From Streptomyces sp. MspMP-M5 (GTDB lineage: Bacteria > Actinomycetota > Actinomycetes > Streptomycetales > Streptomycetaceae): a DNA stretch of 41,542 nucleotides. The stretch lies in assembly GCF_000373585.1 (NCBI RefSeq), contig NZ_KB891921.1:820-42361 (forward strand), in the 5' to 3' direction. The notes beneath the pieces were generated by a model that was not told the origin of the DNA, searched no databases, and saw nothing but the letters and a program-made list of their open reading frames with translations. The position numbers and the translations under genes were made by a program. This document shows positions 6,989 to 15,112 of this stretch, piece after piece (the first letter of the stretch is position 1; each line of letters begins with the position of its first letter).

Positions 6989-9913
6989 GTGGAGCACATG
7001 CGGTCGATTGCCGACCTGATGCGGGAGATGGGACTGTCGGAGGAGACCGTTGCCAGGGTGTCGCGGTTATGGGGGAAGTCCGCGGCGCGGAACGGGGGAC
7101 GGACCCACCTGCTACTCGGGCACTTGCTGGACACCGCCGCCGTGGCGGAGGTGATGTGGGAGCGGTATCTGTCGGTCGCGATGCGGCGCCGGCTGGAGGA
7201 GGTCAGTGGCGGACGTGGGCGTCTGTGGTTCATGTGGATCTGTGGGATTCACGACTGCGGAAAGGCGTGTCCTGCTTTTCAGGCGCTGGACGATGCGGAG
7301 GCCGCCCCGGTCAGGGCAGCGGGTCTGGTGTGGGGGAGGTTGCCGGCGGACCGGCGGCAGCGGTGGCGGCATGACGTGGCGGGCGCCGCGTTGTTGCGGC
7401 CGAGATTGGTCGCGGAGTGGGGGAGCTCGCAGAGCGCGGCATGGGTGTGGCCGTTGGTGGCTGGCCATCACGGGACGTTCCCGTCCGTCCAGGGGCTGAA
7501 GCCGAAACATCGGGAAGTCCAGGGGCGCGGAGCCGCGTGGGAGGAGGCGCAGAGGGCGGTCGTAGACGTGTTCACCCGGGCCATCGGTTTTGCGGATCTG
7601 GCCGATGCCCGGCCCGTGGGCGTCTTGTCCAGGGCGGAGCAACTGGGGCTGTCCGGGCTGATCGTGATGGCGGACTGGATCGCCAGTGACAGCGAGCAGT
7701 TCGAGGGGATCGCGGATGCGCGGGCGGTGTCTCTCGACTTGGCTCGCGAGAGGGCTGAGGCGGCGTGGCAGCGGCTCGGTCTGCGAGGCGGATGGAACGA
7801 ACTCACCATTCCCGACGATCGGCTTGCTCCTTTGACCGGGCGGCTGAGAGTCGTCCCGAGGGCCTCGCAGCGGGAACTGGTCGAGCGGGCGTGGTCGATG
7901 CCGGCGCCGGGGCTGATGGTGGCTGAGGCTCCCATGGGGGAGGGCAAGACGAAGGCCGCTCTGGCGGCGGCCGAGGTGCTGGCAGCCCGGTTCGGGCTGG
8001 ACGGTGTCTTCGTCGCTATGCCGACGCAGGCGACATGTGACCCGATGTACGAGCAGGTGCTGGAGTGGGTGCGCTCGTTCGACCCAGACCTGGAGGCTCA
8101 GGTCGCCCTGCTACACGGTAAGCGCCGCTTCAACCCGACGTGGCGGGAGATTTGGGAAAGCAAGCGGGTAGGCGCGGTTGGAGAATCCGGCTGGGGTGAC
8201 GAGTCGGCAGCCTTGGATCCGTTCGACGTCTATGGGGCGACCGAGGAGGATGCCGAGTACGGCATGTCTTCCTGGGCATCAGACGAAAGCTGCGGAGTGC
8301 AGGAGGGGCGTGACGGCCCGGCCCGGTGGTTCCTGGGGAACAAGCGGGGTCTTTTGACGGCGTTTGCTGTCGGCACCGTGGATCACCTCTTGCACGCGGC
8401 GACCCGCACGCGGCACGTGATGCTGCGCTTCGCCGGCCTGGTCGGCAAGGTCGTGGTGGTGGACGAGGTGCACGCCGCGGACGTCTATATGCGGCAGTTC
8501 CTCCTGGAGGCGCTGCGCTGGCTCGGGCAGGCCAAGGTCCCGGTGGTCCTGCTCTCGGCGACACTTCCGCCGGCGCAGCGGCAGGCATGCGTCGATGCAT
8601 ACCTGACGGGTGCGATGAGCGCGGCGGACGTGGTCTGCCCGGTGCCAGAGCCAGCCGGTTACCCGTGTGTCACCGTGGCCTATTCCCTCAACGGGGCTTC
8701 CATCGCGGAGAGTTCCCGTGAAGTGGTCCCGTCGTGGCGTGCGTCGACATCGATACGGATCGACTGGTTGCCCGATGTCGCCCAGGACGGGGAGCTGCTC
8801 GCCTCGACGGTGAGGGAAGAGGTTGCCGACGGCGGGGTAGCGCTGGTGGTGGTGAATCAGGTCGACCGTGCCCAGGCCATGTACCGAGCCTTGACGAAGG
8901 CCGGGTTCGAGGGGCAGGTGCGGCTGCTGCACGGTCGGCTGTGCTCGGCCCACCGGGCGGAGCGAACCGAGGAGTGCCTGCGGCTACTGGGGCCAGGGGC
9001 CAAGCGGGAGCGACCTGACCGGATGGTGGTGATCGCCACACAGCTTGCCGAGCAGTCCTTCGATGTGGATGCGGATCTGCTCATCACAGACCTTGCCCCC
9101 GTCGACCTGCTGCTGCAGCGCATCGGGCGCCTCCACCGGCACAGTGGCACCCGCAGATCATCCGCGTTCGCCGAACCGCGTGTTCTGGTGACGGGTGTGG
9201 TGGCCGGCGAGAGAGGACGTCCGCGCTTCCTGCCCGCGTCCAAGGCGATCTATGGGGAGTGGGCGCTGCTCAGGGCGGCCGCCCTGGTCGCTGAAGCCGC
9301 GGGGCCGCTGAGCGGAGAAATACGGCAGAAGGACGGATGGAGCATTCCGGCCGATGTGCCGGGTCTGGTTGCCAGGGCCTACGAGGAGGCGGAGGTCTGC
9401 CCACCGGACTGGGACGAGGCCGCAGCTCGCGAGGAGCGGCAGGCAAAGGAGCAGCAGCGGGAGAAGAGCGCGGAGGGATTCCTGTTGACCCGCCCCCGGG
9501 AGTGGGGGGCGTCAACGTTGGAGGGGCTCCACTACGGGGGCATTTCGGTGGCATCTGAAGAGGACCTCGACGCCGTGGTGCGGGACGGGAAGCGGTCGGT
9601 AGAGGCCGTGATCGTCAGGCGCTCGGCCAGCGGGTACCGGGCGATCGACGGGACCTGGATCGGTGTGCACGGTGAGGTGGACGACGAAACCGTGATCGGC
9701 CGGCTTCTGGGCGGCACCGTGCGGCTGCCTTCACGGCTGACGGAGGCTGCGGAGGCAGAGGAGACAGGCTTGGTTCCGTTGCCTGGGTGGGTCGTTCATC
9801 CCTGGCTCCGGTACGCGCCGGCGCTTGTACTGGAGGAAGACGGGACGGCCGTGCTGGGCAAGGACAGGGTCTCCTACGACGACGTTCTGGGATTGGTCGT
9901 CGAACGAGGTTGA
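6989..9913 (+). CDS. cas3: CRISPR-associated helicase-nuclease Cas3 (type I-E)
   Basis: The product is 974 aa from GTG 6989, chosen because GGAGAGGA lies 9 bases upstream; ATG 6953 and ATG 6998 are alternatives. The frame runs back through the CRISPR array, which is not coding. The N-terminal HD nuclease has HLLD (45-48), the metal site IHDCGK (87-92) and a later HH pair (GHHGTFPS). The superfamily 2 helicase has Walker A APMGEGKTK (about residues 313-321), the DEVH box (about 492), SATLPP, and motif VI QRIGRLHRH. A C-terminal domain follows. Cas3 is recruited by target-bound Cascade, nicks the displaced strand and degrades it while translocating. It is the first gene of the operon but is separated from cas8e by 319 bp, so cascade genes may have their own promoter. 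Confidence 0.95.
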   Translation: MEHMRSIADLMREMGLSEETVARVSRLWGKSAARNGGRTHLLLGHLLDTAAVAEVMWERYLSVAMRRRLEEVSGGRGRLWFMWICGIHDCGKACPAFQALDDAEAAPVRAAGLVWGRLPADRRQRWRHDVAGAALLRPRLVAEWGSSQSAAWVWPLVAGHHGTFPSVQGLKPKHREVQGRGAAWEEAQRAVVDVFTRAIGFADLADARPVGVLSRAEQLGLSGLIVMADWIASDSEQFEGIADARAVSLDLARERAEAAWQRLGLRGGWNELTIPDDRLAPLTGRLRVVPRASQRELVERAWSMPAPGLMVAEAPMGEGKTKAALAAAEVLAARFGLDGVFVAMPTQATCDPMYEQVLEWVRSFDPDLEAQVALLHGKRRFNPTWREIWESKRVGAVGESGWGDESAALDPFDVYGATEEDAEYGMSSWASDESCGVQEGRDGPARWFLGNKRGLLTAFAVGTVDHLLHAATRTRHVMLRFAGLVGKVVVVDEVHAADVYMRQFLLEALRWLGQAKVPVVLLSATLPPAQRQACVDAYLTGAMSAADVVCPVPEPAGYPCVTVAYSLNGASIAESSREVVPSWRASTSIRIDWLPDVAQDGELLASTVREEVADGGVALVVVNQVDRAQAMYRALTKAGFEGQVRLLHGRLCSAHRAERTEECLRLLGPGAKRERPDRMVVIATQLAEQSFDVDADLLITDLAPVDLLLQRIGRLHRHSGTRRSSAFAEPRVLVTGVVAGERGRPRFLPASKAIYGEWALLRAAALVAEAAGPLSGEIRQKDGWSIPADVPGLVARAYEEAEVCPPDWDEAAAREERQAKEQQREKSAEGFLLTRPREWGASTLEGLHYGGISVASEEDLDAVVRDGKRSVEAVIVRRSASGYRAIDGTWIGVHGEVDDETVIGRLLGGTVRLPSRLTEAAEAEETGLVPLPGWVVHPWLRYAPALVLEEDGTAVLGKDRVSYDDVLGLVVERG

Positions 9914-9940
9914 ACGGCGCGTGGAGCCGGGCCCGGAGTC

Positions 9941-10008
9941 CTCTCACCCCGCGGTGCGGGGACGACGTGAAGCACTAAGCGGGAACACCCCCGAACTCGG
10001 GGAGGGGC
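9941..10008 (-). ncRNA. Degenerate CRISPR mini-array, candidate crRNA-like regulator
   Basis: Read on the minus strand, 10008-9982 forms a repeat-like unit: stem CCCCG/CGGGG around AGTT, ending GGGGGTGTTCC where the array repeat ends GGGGGTTGTCC. A 15-nt spacer follows (9981-9967, CGCTTAGTGCTTCAC). Next comes a second unit at 9966-9941 that starts with the first 14 nt of the array repeat exactly (GTCGTCCCCGCACC) and then degenerates. Repeat, mini-spacer, repeat is the layout of crRNA-like regulators (CreR-type) that guide Cascade to repress cas promoters. A weak -10-like TACCCT lies at 10029-10034 on the minus strand. Transcription and processing are not shown. Alternatively these hairpins could simply terminate cas3. 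Confidence 0.45.
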
Positions 10009-10097
10009 AGCTCCGTGCGCCGCCGGGCAGGGTACAGGGTCGCCGTTCGCGCCGGCTGGGGGGCGTGCGGGCCGTGCGGATGCGCCGGTTCTGTTGT

Positions 10098-10109
10098 AAG
10101 CATTAAGCG
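10098..10109 (-). promoter_or_regulatory. Candidate target of the mini-spacer upstream of cas8e
   Basis: On the minus strand this reads CGCTTAATGCTT, matching the first 12 nt of the mini-spacer (CGCTTAGTGCTT) with a single mismatch. The bases immediately 5' are CAA, so an AA motif of the kind used as PAM by several I-E systems is in the correct place. If the first base is counted as repeat-derived, the mismatch falls at seed position 6, which type I-E Cascade does not read. The site is 124 bp upstream of the cas8e start. Alternative: two copies of a protein operator. Confidence 0.45.
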
Positions 10110-10232
10110 TTGTGTGGAAGCCTTATTGCGATCGGGCGGGTACATCAACTTCCCTGATGGAAAGGTGAGTTGGTCTGCCTTCCTGCGCGTCTGGGGAGAT
10201 GCGCGCATGATTCACGGAGGGGGGGAACCACG

Positions 10233-11915
10233 ATGGACGCCGACGGAGATCTCGTTCACGGCGATTGGCTCGCCACAGTCGACGCCGACGGAGCAGTCCG
10301 CACTGCCGGCTTATTCGCCACGCTGAGGGACGCGCACACGGTCCGGAGGCTGGAGTCGCCGGTGTCGACGATGCTGCCCGCATTGCTACGACAGATGCTT
10401 TTACCGGTGGTGATTGATGCCATTGGCGTGCCGCGCTCGCGGCAGGAGTGGGCGGAGCGGTTCGATCGCGGCCGTTTCTCGGACGCCGAGGTGGCGCGGC
10501 TGACCGACTACCTTGGGGGCCGCTATGGCGACCGTTTCCGGCTCTTCGACGACAAGCGCCCGTTTGCGCAGGTCGCCTGCCTGGAAGCGCTCAATGGAGA
10601 GACGAAGTCGGCCGCGCAGCTCGTGCCGTCGATCGCCTCTGGCAACAACGTGCCGTTGTTCAGTGCGGTTTCCGAGGGTGATGAGTTCCTGTTGACGCCT
10701 GGCCAGGCGCTGCTGTGGTTGCTCCATGCACACTGCTGGGACACGGCTTCCATCAAGACCGGAGCCGTCGGTGATCCGCAGGCGAAGAACGGCAAGACCA
10801 CTGGAAACCTGACGGGGCAGCTCGGCCAGCTCGGGGTGACCATCCCGGTGGGCCGGAGCTTATTCGAGACGTTGATGCTGAACACACCGATCGTACCCGA
10901 CGGCCTGGGCCCGACGGACCGCCCCCAGTGGGCGTGGGACGAGCGACCGGCATCGCTCGGCTGGAAGTCACCGGCCAGTCCCCGGTGGTCGCCGCGCCCG
11001 GCCGGCGGACTGTTGGACCTGCTCACCTTCCAGGCCCGCCGCATCCGACTGATCCCGTGCGAGACGCAGCGGGAGCCGCGTGTGCATCGAGCGATCGTCT
11101 CCGCCGGCGACCGCCTCGCCCAGACTCCGGAATGGGACCCGCACACAGCTTGGTCCCACACCGCCAAACCGAAGGCAGGCCAGCCTCGGCGGCGCCCGCG
11201 CCGTCATGCCTCCGGGCGTTCGGCTTGGCAAGGACTCAGCACGCTGCTTGCACTGGCCCTGCCCATCGAAGGCGACGGACCGTACACCTCCGTCCTCCTG
11301 CGTCAGGCCGGTGATCTGCGTGCCGAAGACGTCCTGCCCGCCGACTACCCGCTCGGCGTGGAGATCTGCGGACTCGAATACGGCACTCAGTCCTCCGTGG
11401 TTGAAAACGCTGTCGGTGACAGCCTGCCGCTCCCGGTGGCTTCCCTGCTCGCCGAGGACGACTGGCTGCGCGCCGCCATCCTGGAATGCGTCAGCCAGGC
11501 CGACCAGGTCGGCCGCGCACTGGACAACCTCAACAACGATCTCCGGCGTGCCTCCGGCGGAGATCCACTGCCACGAGACAAGGGCCAGCGCCCTTCCTCC
11601 CCCTTCCTGCACAGCCTCGACGGAACGATGCGCCGGCTGCTCGCCGGGCTGCGCACCGTCGGTGAGGACGACGATCTGCTGGAGCGAGCCCAGGTGGCCT
11701 GGGAGCTGTCGGTGCGGGCCGCAGCCGTCGCGGAGGCCGAAGCGCTCCTTGCTGCCGCGCCGCCGCGTGCGGTGGTGGGACGTGTTGAGAAGCGCAACGG
11801 CAAAGAGGTCGTGTACCGCAGCGGCAAGGCCGCCGGCATCTTCTACAAGAAGCTCGCCGAGATCCTGCCCCGGCTCCCCGGGAGTGGCTCGGACAACGGG
11901 GAGGCGGCGGCATGA
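10233..11915 (+). CDS. cas8e: Cascade large subunit Cas8e (Cse1/CasA)
   Basis: The product is 560 aa from ATG 10233, with GGAGGGGGGG 6 bases upstream; the frame is open to 10170 but lacks a ribosome site there. The sequence has Cse1 family features: an N-terminal segment with LFATLRDAHTVRRLES, a RFRLFDDKRPFAQ block (about residues 99-111), and the long central region with WLLHAHCWDTASIKTG. Cas8e recognises the PAM, holds the crRNA 5' end region with Cas5e and recruits Cas3. The length is slightly above the E. coli protein. The stop overlaps the start of cse2 by 4 bases (ATGA), indicating translational coupling. Its upstream region contains the candidate mini-spacer target. Confidence 0.93.
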   Translation: MDADGDLVHGDWLATVDADGAVRTAGLFATLRDAHTVRRLESPVSTMLPALLRQMLLPVVIDAIGVPRSRQEWAERFDRGRFSDAEVARLTDYLGGRYGDRFRLFDDKRPFAQVACLEALNGETKSAAQLVPSIASGNNVPLFSAVSEGDEFLLTPGQALLWLLHAHCWDTASIKTGAVGDPQAKNGKTTGNLTGQLGQLGVTIPVGRSLFETLMLNTPIVPDGLGPTDRPQWAWDERPASLGWKSPASPRWSPRPAGGLLDLLTFQARRIRLIPCETQREPRVHRAIVSAGDRLAQTPEWDPHTAWSHTAKPKAGQPRRRPRRHASGRSAWQGLSTLLALALPIEGDGPYTSVLLRQAGDLRAEDVLPADYPLGVEICGLEYGTQSSVVENAVGDSLPLPVASLLAEDDWLRAAILECVSQADQVGRALDNLNNDLRRASGGDPLPRDKGQRPSSPFLHSLDGTMRRLLAGLRTVGEDDDLLERAQVAWELSVRAAAVAEAEALLAAAPPRAVVGRVEKRNGKEVVYRSGKAAGIFYKKLAEILPRLPGSGSDNGEAAA

Positions 11916-13054
11916 GCACCGCAACCGGCAGGACCCGCAGTGGCCTGCCCGCCTACTTCTGGGACGAGGTCGCAGCCGACTGGCACGCACGTATGACGGA
12001 AGGCCGCCCCGGATTCTCGGAGCATGTCACACGGAAGCTGCGCGGCTTACGTGACGGCATCATCGGCGAGCCGGGTACCGTCCCCGCCATGCGGGACACC
12101 CACCGGGTGCGGCTGACGGACGCAGCACGGGACTCGGACCGTCTGCCTGACCTCTACGTTGCCGAGCACGCCGCACTCACCCTCTTCGGCCGGCACCAGC
12201 AAGCAGCTGTCGAACCCGCACATTGCCCGAGGGCCGGCCTGGGCACGGCCTGCCGGAAACTGTGCAGCGCCGAAGCGTTTTCGGCAAGTGCTGTGGAGCA
12301 GCGGCTGATTGCGGCGGCCACCGCACAGGACCTCGGTGAGCTTGTCCAGCACCTGCACCGACTCGTCCCGCTGTTGGGGCAGGAGGGCATCGGCCTCGAC
12401 TACACCCGGCTGATGTACGACCTTGCCGCCTGGGAGAGCCCGGGCCGAGACCGGGTCCTGCGGTCCTGGGGGCTGCAGTACATCGCACCACCCGCTACCG
12501 ATGACGACGCGCATGCCGCCCCGTACTGGACCTGCTTCGCACCCGACGAGATGGACAACGGCGCACAGCTCGCCGCCCTGAGGTCCGGCACAGGCCGCGA
12601 GGCCGGTACCGTCCCCGCGATGTGGCCGTACTACCGAACCCGCATGTCCTGCGACCTGCGTGAACAGGGCGCCCTCACCAGGGACCTGATCGCTGAGCAC
12701 GCCGCACTCACCCTCTTCGGGCGACACCAACAGGGTCGCAGACGGACGATGCACGTCCCCGGTAACACCCCCGGCACCGCCGCGCGCCTGCTGCTGGCAA
12801 AGACCGTCAACGGAGAGGCAGCACTGGAACGCCGGTTCGGCGCCCTCCTCACCTCGATCGACAGTGGCGAGCTCGCGATGCACTTGCGGGGCTTGGTCAC
12901 CCTGCTCTCCCGGGCCGAAATCGGACTCGACTACAGCATCCTGCGCACCGCTCTGCGGACGTGGGACGACCCCAAGCGACCGAACGCCCAGGGCCGTTTT
13001 CGTGACCGCTGGGACTACGACTTCCGCGTCGCGCCCACGGTCAAGAACTCCTGA
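11912..13054 (+). CDS. cse2: Tandem-duplicated Cascade small subunit Cse2-Cse2 (CasB)
   Basis: The product is 380 aa, about twice the usual Cse2 length (roughly 160-230 aa). It contains two Cse2 modules. Module 1 (about 1-195) has YFWDEVAADW at 15-24, EPGTVPAM at 53-60 and AEHAALTLFGRHQQ at 84-97. Module 2 (about 200-380) repeats EAGTVPAMWPYY at 230-241 and the identical AEHAALTLFGRHQQ at 261-274, an offset of 177 residues. Both end with a LxxLxxLV...IGLDY segment (module 1 about 144-164, module 2 about 321-341). Cascade normally holds two Cse2 copies as a dimer along the belly, stabilising the R-loop, so this chain may supply both as a covalent dimer. Module 2 is closer to the canonical family; module 1 has lost the WPYY residues. 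It overlaps cas8e by 4 bases. Confidence 0.88.
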   Translation: MSTATGRTRSGLPAYFWDEVAADWHARMTEGRPGFSEHVTRKLRGLRDGIIGEPGTVPAMRDTHRVRLTDAARDSDRLPDLYVAEHAALTLFGRHQQAAVEPAHCPRAGLGTACRKLCSAEAFSASAVEQRLIAAATAQDLGELVQHLHRLVPLLGQEGIGLDYTRLMYDLAAWESPGRDRVLRSWGLQYIAPPATDDDAHAAPYWTCFAPDEMDNGAQLAALRSGTGREAGTVPAMWPYYRTRMSCDLREQGALTRDLIAEHAALTLFGRHQQGRRRTMHVPGNTPGTAARLLLAKTVNGEAALERRFGALLTSIDSGELAMHLRGLVTLLSRAEIGLDYSILRTALRTWDDPKRPNAQGRFRDRWDYDFRVAPTVKNS

Positions 13055-13160
13055 CGCCCGCGCCGGACAGCCGTTTCCTCGTCCGGCGCCGCATCACCTG
13101 CCTCTTATCCAGCTCCGTGTCGCCGCACGGCGACGCCTCATGTCACCGAGGAGCCCGTTC

Positions 13161-14321
13161 ATGACTCAGCCCACCCTGTTCGTCGAGGTCCACATCCTGC
13201 AGAGTCTGCCCCCCTCCAATGCCAACCGGGACGACTCCGGGACTCCGAAGCAGGCGCTCTACGGCGGCGCCCGCCGTGCCCGGGTCTCCTCCCAGGCATG
13301 GAAGCGGGCCACCCGCACAGAGTTCGCCAAGGCTGTCGAGCCGACCGACCGCGCGACGCGGACCAAGCGGATCGCCGCGCTGCTCGCCGAGCGGCTCACC
13401 GCACCGGTCGCCGAGGGGGGTGCGGGCCTCGAAGTCGCCCAGGCCGACCGTCTGACCGCTGCCCTGTTGGAGCCCCTTGGGATCACCAAGTCGTCCAAGA
13501 AGGAGGAACAGTCGGCCTACCTCCTCTTCTTCGGCAAGCGCCAGCTCGATGAGATCGTCAAGTTGCTTGGCGGCCGCGCCGCGGAACTCGTCGCCCTGTC
13601 CGACGCAGACCTCAAGGCAGCGGTCGGCAAACTCCCGGTGGTCGCCACCCTCTCGACCGGTCACCCGGCGGAGGTCGCGCTCTTCGGTCGCATGGTCGCC
13701 GACCTGCCCACCCTCAACGTGGACGCCGCGGTCCAGGTCGCACATGCCCTCTCCACCCATGCCGTGCGCACGGAATTCGACTACTACACCGCGGTGGACG
13801 ATGAGAACACCGAGGACCACGGCGCGGGCATGATCGGTACCGTCGAGTTCAACTCCTCCACTCTTTACCGCTACGCGGTCCTCGGCGTACACCAGCTGCG
13901 CGACAACCTCAGCTCCGCCCAGGACACGCGCGAGACCGCCATCCGGTTCGTCGACGCCTTCACCCGTTCCATGCCCACCGGTCACCAGAACTCCTTCGCC
14001 CACCGCACCCTGCCTCACCTGGTGCTCCTCACCCTCCGCACGGACCAGCCGGTGAATCTGGTCTCCGCATTTGAGGAGCCGGTCGTGGGCGTTACCGGCC
14101 TGGCGGCCGAGTCCGCCGTGCGGCTGGCCGACGAGCTGAAGGCCGTAAGCGCCACCTGGGGCGCCGAACCGGTCAGCACGCTGGCCGCCTACAACGTCGA
14201 GGCGGACAAGCTCACCGAGGTCTTCGGCCCGTCCACCACTTTCCCGACACTGCTCGACTCCCTCGGTGAGCTGGTCGGGCAATGGCTCGCCGACAGCGAG
14301 ACCACCAAGGCCGGTGCCTGA
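13161..14321 (+). CDS. cas7e: Cascade backbone subunit Cas7e (Cse4/CasC)
   Basis: The product is 386 aa from ATG 13161, preceded by GAGGAG; an upstream in-frame ATG at 13140 (MSPRSPF) is possible. Typical Cas7e features are the start with LFVEVHILQSLPPSNANRDDSG, the basic GGARRARVSSQAWKRATR segment (about residues 34-51), and the later VEFNSSTLYRYAVL block. In Cascade six copies of Cas7e form the helical filament along the crRNA spacer. The gene lies 106 bp after cse2, and its stop shares one base with the cas5e start (TGATG), implying coupling. Confidence 0.95.
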   Translation: MTQPTLFVEVHILQSLPPSNANRDDSGTPKQALYGGARRARVSSQAWKRATRTEFAKAVEPTDRATRTKRIAALLAERLTAPVAEGGAGLEVAQADRLTAALLEPLGITKSSKKEEQSAYLLFFGKRQLDEIVKLLGGRAAELVALSDADLKAAVGKLPVVATLSTGHPAEVALFGRMVADLPTLNVDAAVQVAHALSTHAVRTEFDYYTAVDDENTEDHGAGMIGTVEFNSSTLYRYAVLGVHQLRDNLSSAQDTRETAIRFVDAFTRSMPTGHQNSFAHRTLPHLVLLTLRTDQPVNLVSAFEEPVVGVTGLAAESAVRLADELKAVSATWGAEPVSTLAAYNVEADKLTEVFGPSTTFPTLLDSLGELVGQWLADSETTKAGA

Positions 14322-15112
14322 TGACCGACCACGCCGTCCTCATCCTCAGGCTGGCCGCGCCACTGCAGTCCTGGGGCGGTCCGTCCCGCTACAACCGGCG
14401 CGAGACCCGGCCTCAACCCACCAAGTCCGGCGTCCTCGGTCTCCTCGCGGCCGCCGAGGGCCGCGCCCGCGAAGCCTCGATCACCGACCTCCTCGACCTT
14501 CGGCTCGGCGTACGCGTCGACCAGCCAGGCTCCCTGCTGCGCGACTACCACACCTACAGCGACCACCGCGGCATACCGCTGCCCTCCGCCAAAGTGAACG
14601 CCAAGGGCGTGCAGACCAAGACCAGCCCACCCAAGTACACCGGCGTGACCCAGCGCTTCTACCTCCAAGACGCCGTCTTCGTCGCCGTCCTGCGCGGACC
14701 GGCACCCCTTCTGGCGCGCCTGGAGCACGCGGTACGCCACCCCGTCTACTCGCTTTCCCTCGGTCGTCGCTCCTGCCCACCCACCGGACCGGTCAGCCTC
14801 GGGCTGCAGGCCGACGCCGAACTCCCGGATGCGCTGGCAGCCGTACCGTGGCAGGCATCCGCCCACCGCCGCAGCCAAGTTCGCGCGACGGAGGTGACGC
14901 TGGAGGCCACAGTTGAGGATCTTGCCGGCGACCAGCTCGCCGTCGATGTCCCCGACACCTATGACCTCAAGACCGGCACCCTCTTCGGCCGACGCGCTGT
15001 CCGGCACCTGTGGGTCACCCTCCCCACCGGTCGGCAAGCAGCAGAACCGGCTGAGGGGGAATCCCCTCCGGCCAACCCCGGCCACGACCCGTTCGCCCTG
15101 CTGGGCTGGTGA
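14321..15112 (+). CDS. cas5e: Cascade subunit Cas5e (CasD)
   Basis: This 263-aa protein begins MTDHAVLILRLAAPLQSWGG, the hallmark N-terminus of Cas5e (a beta-strand, then APLQSWG). The PTKSGVLGLLAAA segment at about 28-40 follows. Cas5e caps the crRNA 5' handle and contacts Cas8e and Cas7e. ATG 14321 overlaps the cas7e stop by one base, and the gene's stop overlaps the cas6e GTG start by 3 bases. The C-terminus carries a proline-rich tail (PAEGESPPANPGHDP) of unknown importance. Confidence 0.94.
   Translation: MTDHAVLILRLAAPLQSWGGPSRYNRRETRPQPTKSGVLGLLAAAEGRAREASITDLLDLRLGVRVDQPGSLLRDYHTYSDHRGIPLPSAKVNAKGVQTKTSPPKYTGVTQRFYLQDAVFVAVLRGPAPLLARLEHAVRHPVYSLSLGRRSCPPTGPVSLGLQADAELPDALAAVPWQASAHRRSQVRATEVTLEATVEDLAGDQLAVDVPDTYDLKTGTLFGRRAVRHLWVTLPTGRQAAEPAEGESPPANPGHDPFALLGW

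Larger units (their letters stand above)
9914..10232. other. cas3-cas8e intergenic region
   Basis: The 319-bp gap is unusually long inside a cas operon. It holds two CRISPR-repeat-like hairpins (9941-9966 and 9982-10008) and a relatively AT-rich patch (about 10091-10130) that may contain the cas8e promoter; I cannot assign -35 and -10 boxes with confidence. A strong ribosome site (GGAGGGGGGG, 10217-10226) precedes cas8e. Confidence 0.6.

Noticed and set aside
3441..7374. Long open frames on both strands through the CRISPR array, including one fused to cas3
   Set aside because: They consist of repeated peptides (GQPPRVRGR, TTPAGAGTT, DNPRGCGDD and the antisense RPRTRGGCP) that are translations of the repeat.
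10170..10232. Upstream TTG start for cas8e
   Set aside because: It has no ribosome site, and the added residues are unlike Cse1; ATG 10233 has a strong site.
12864..13160. Long N-terminal extension of cas7e
   Set aside because: It overlaps the end of cse2 in another frame; the family N-terminus begins at 13161.
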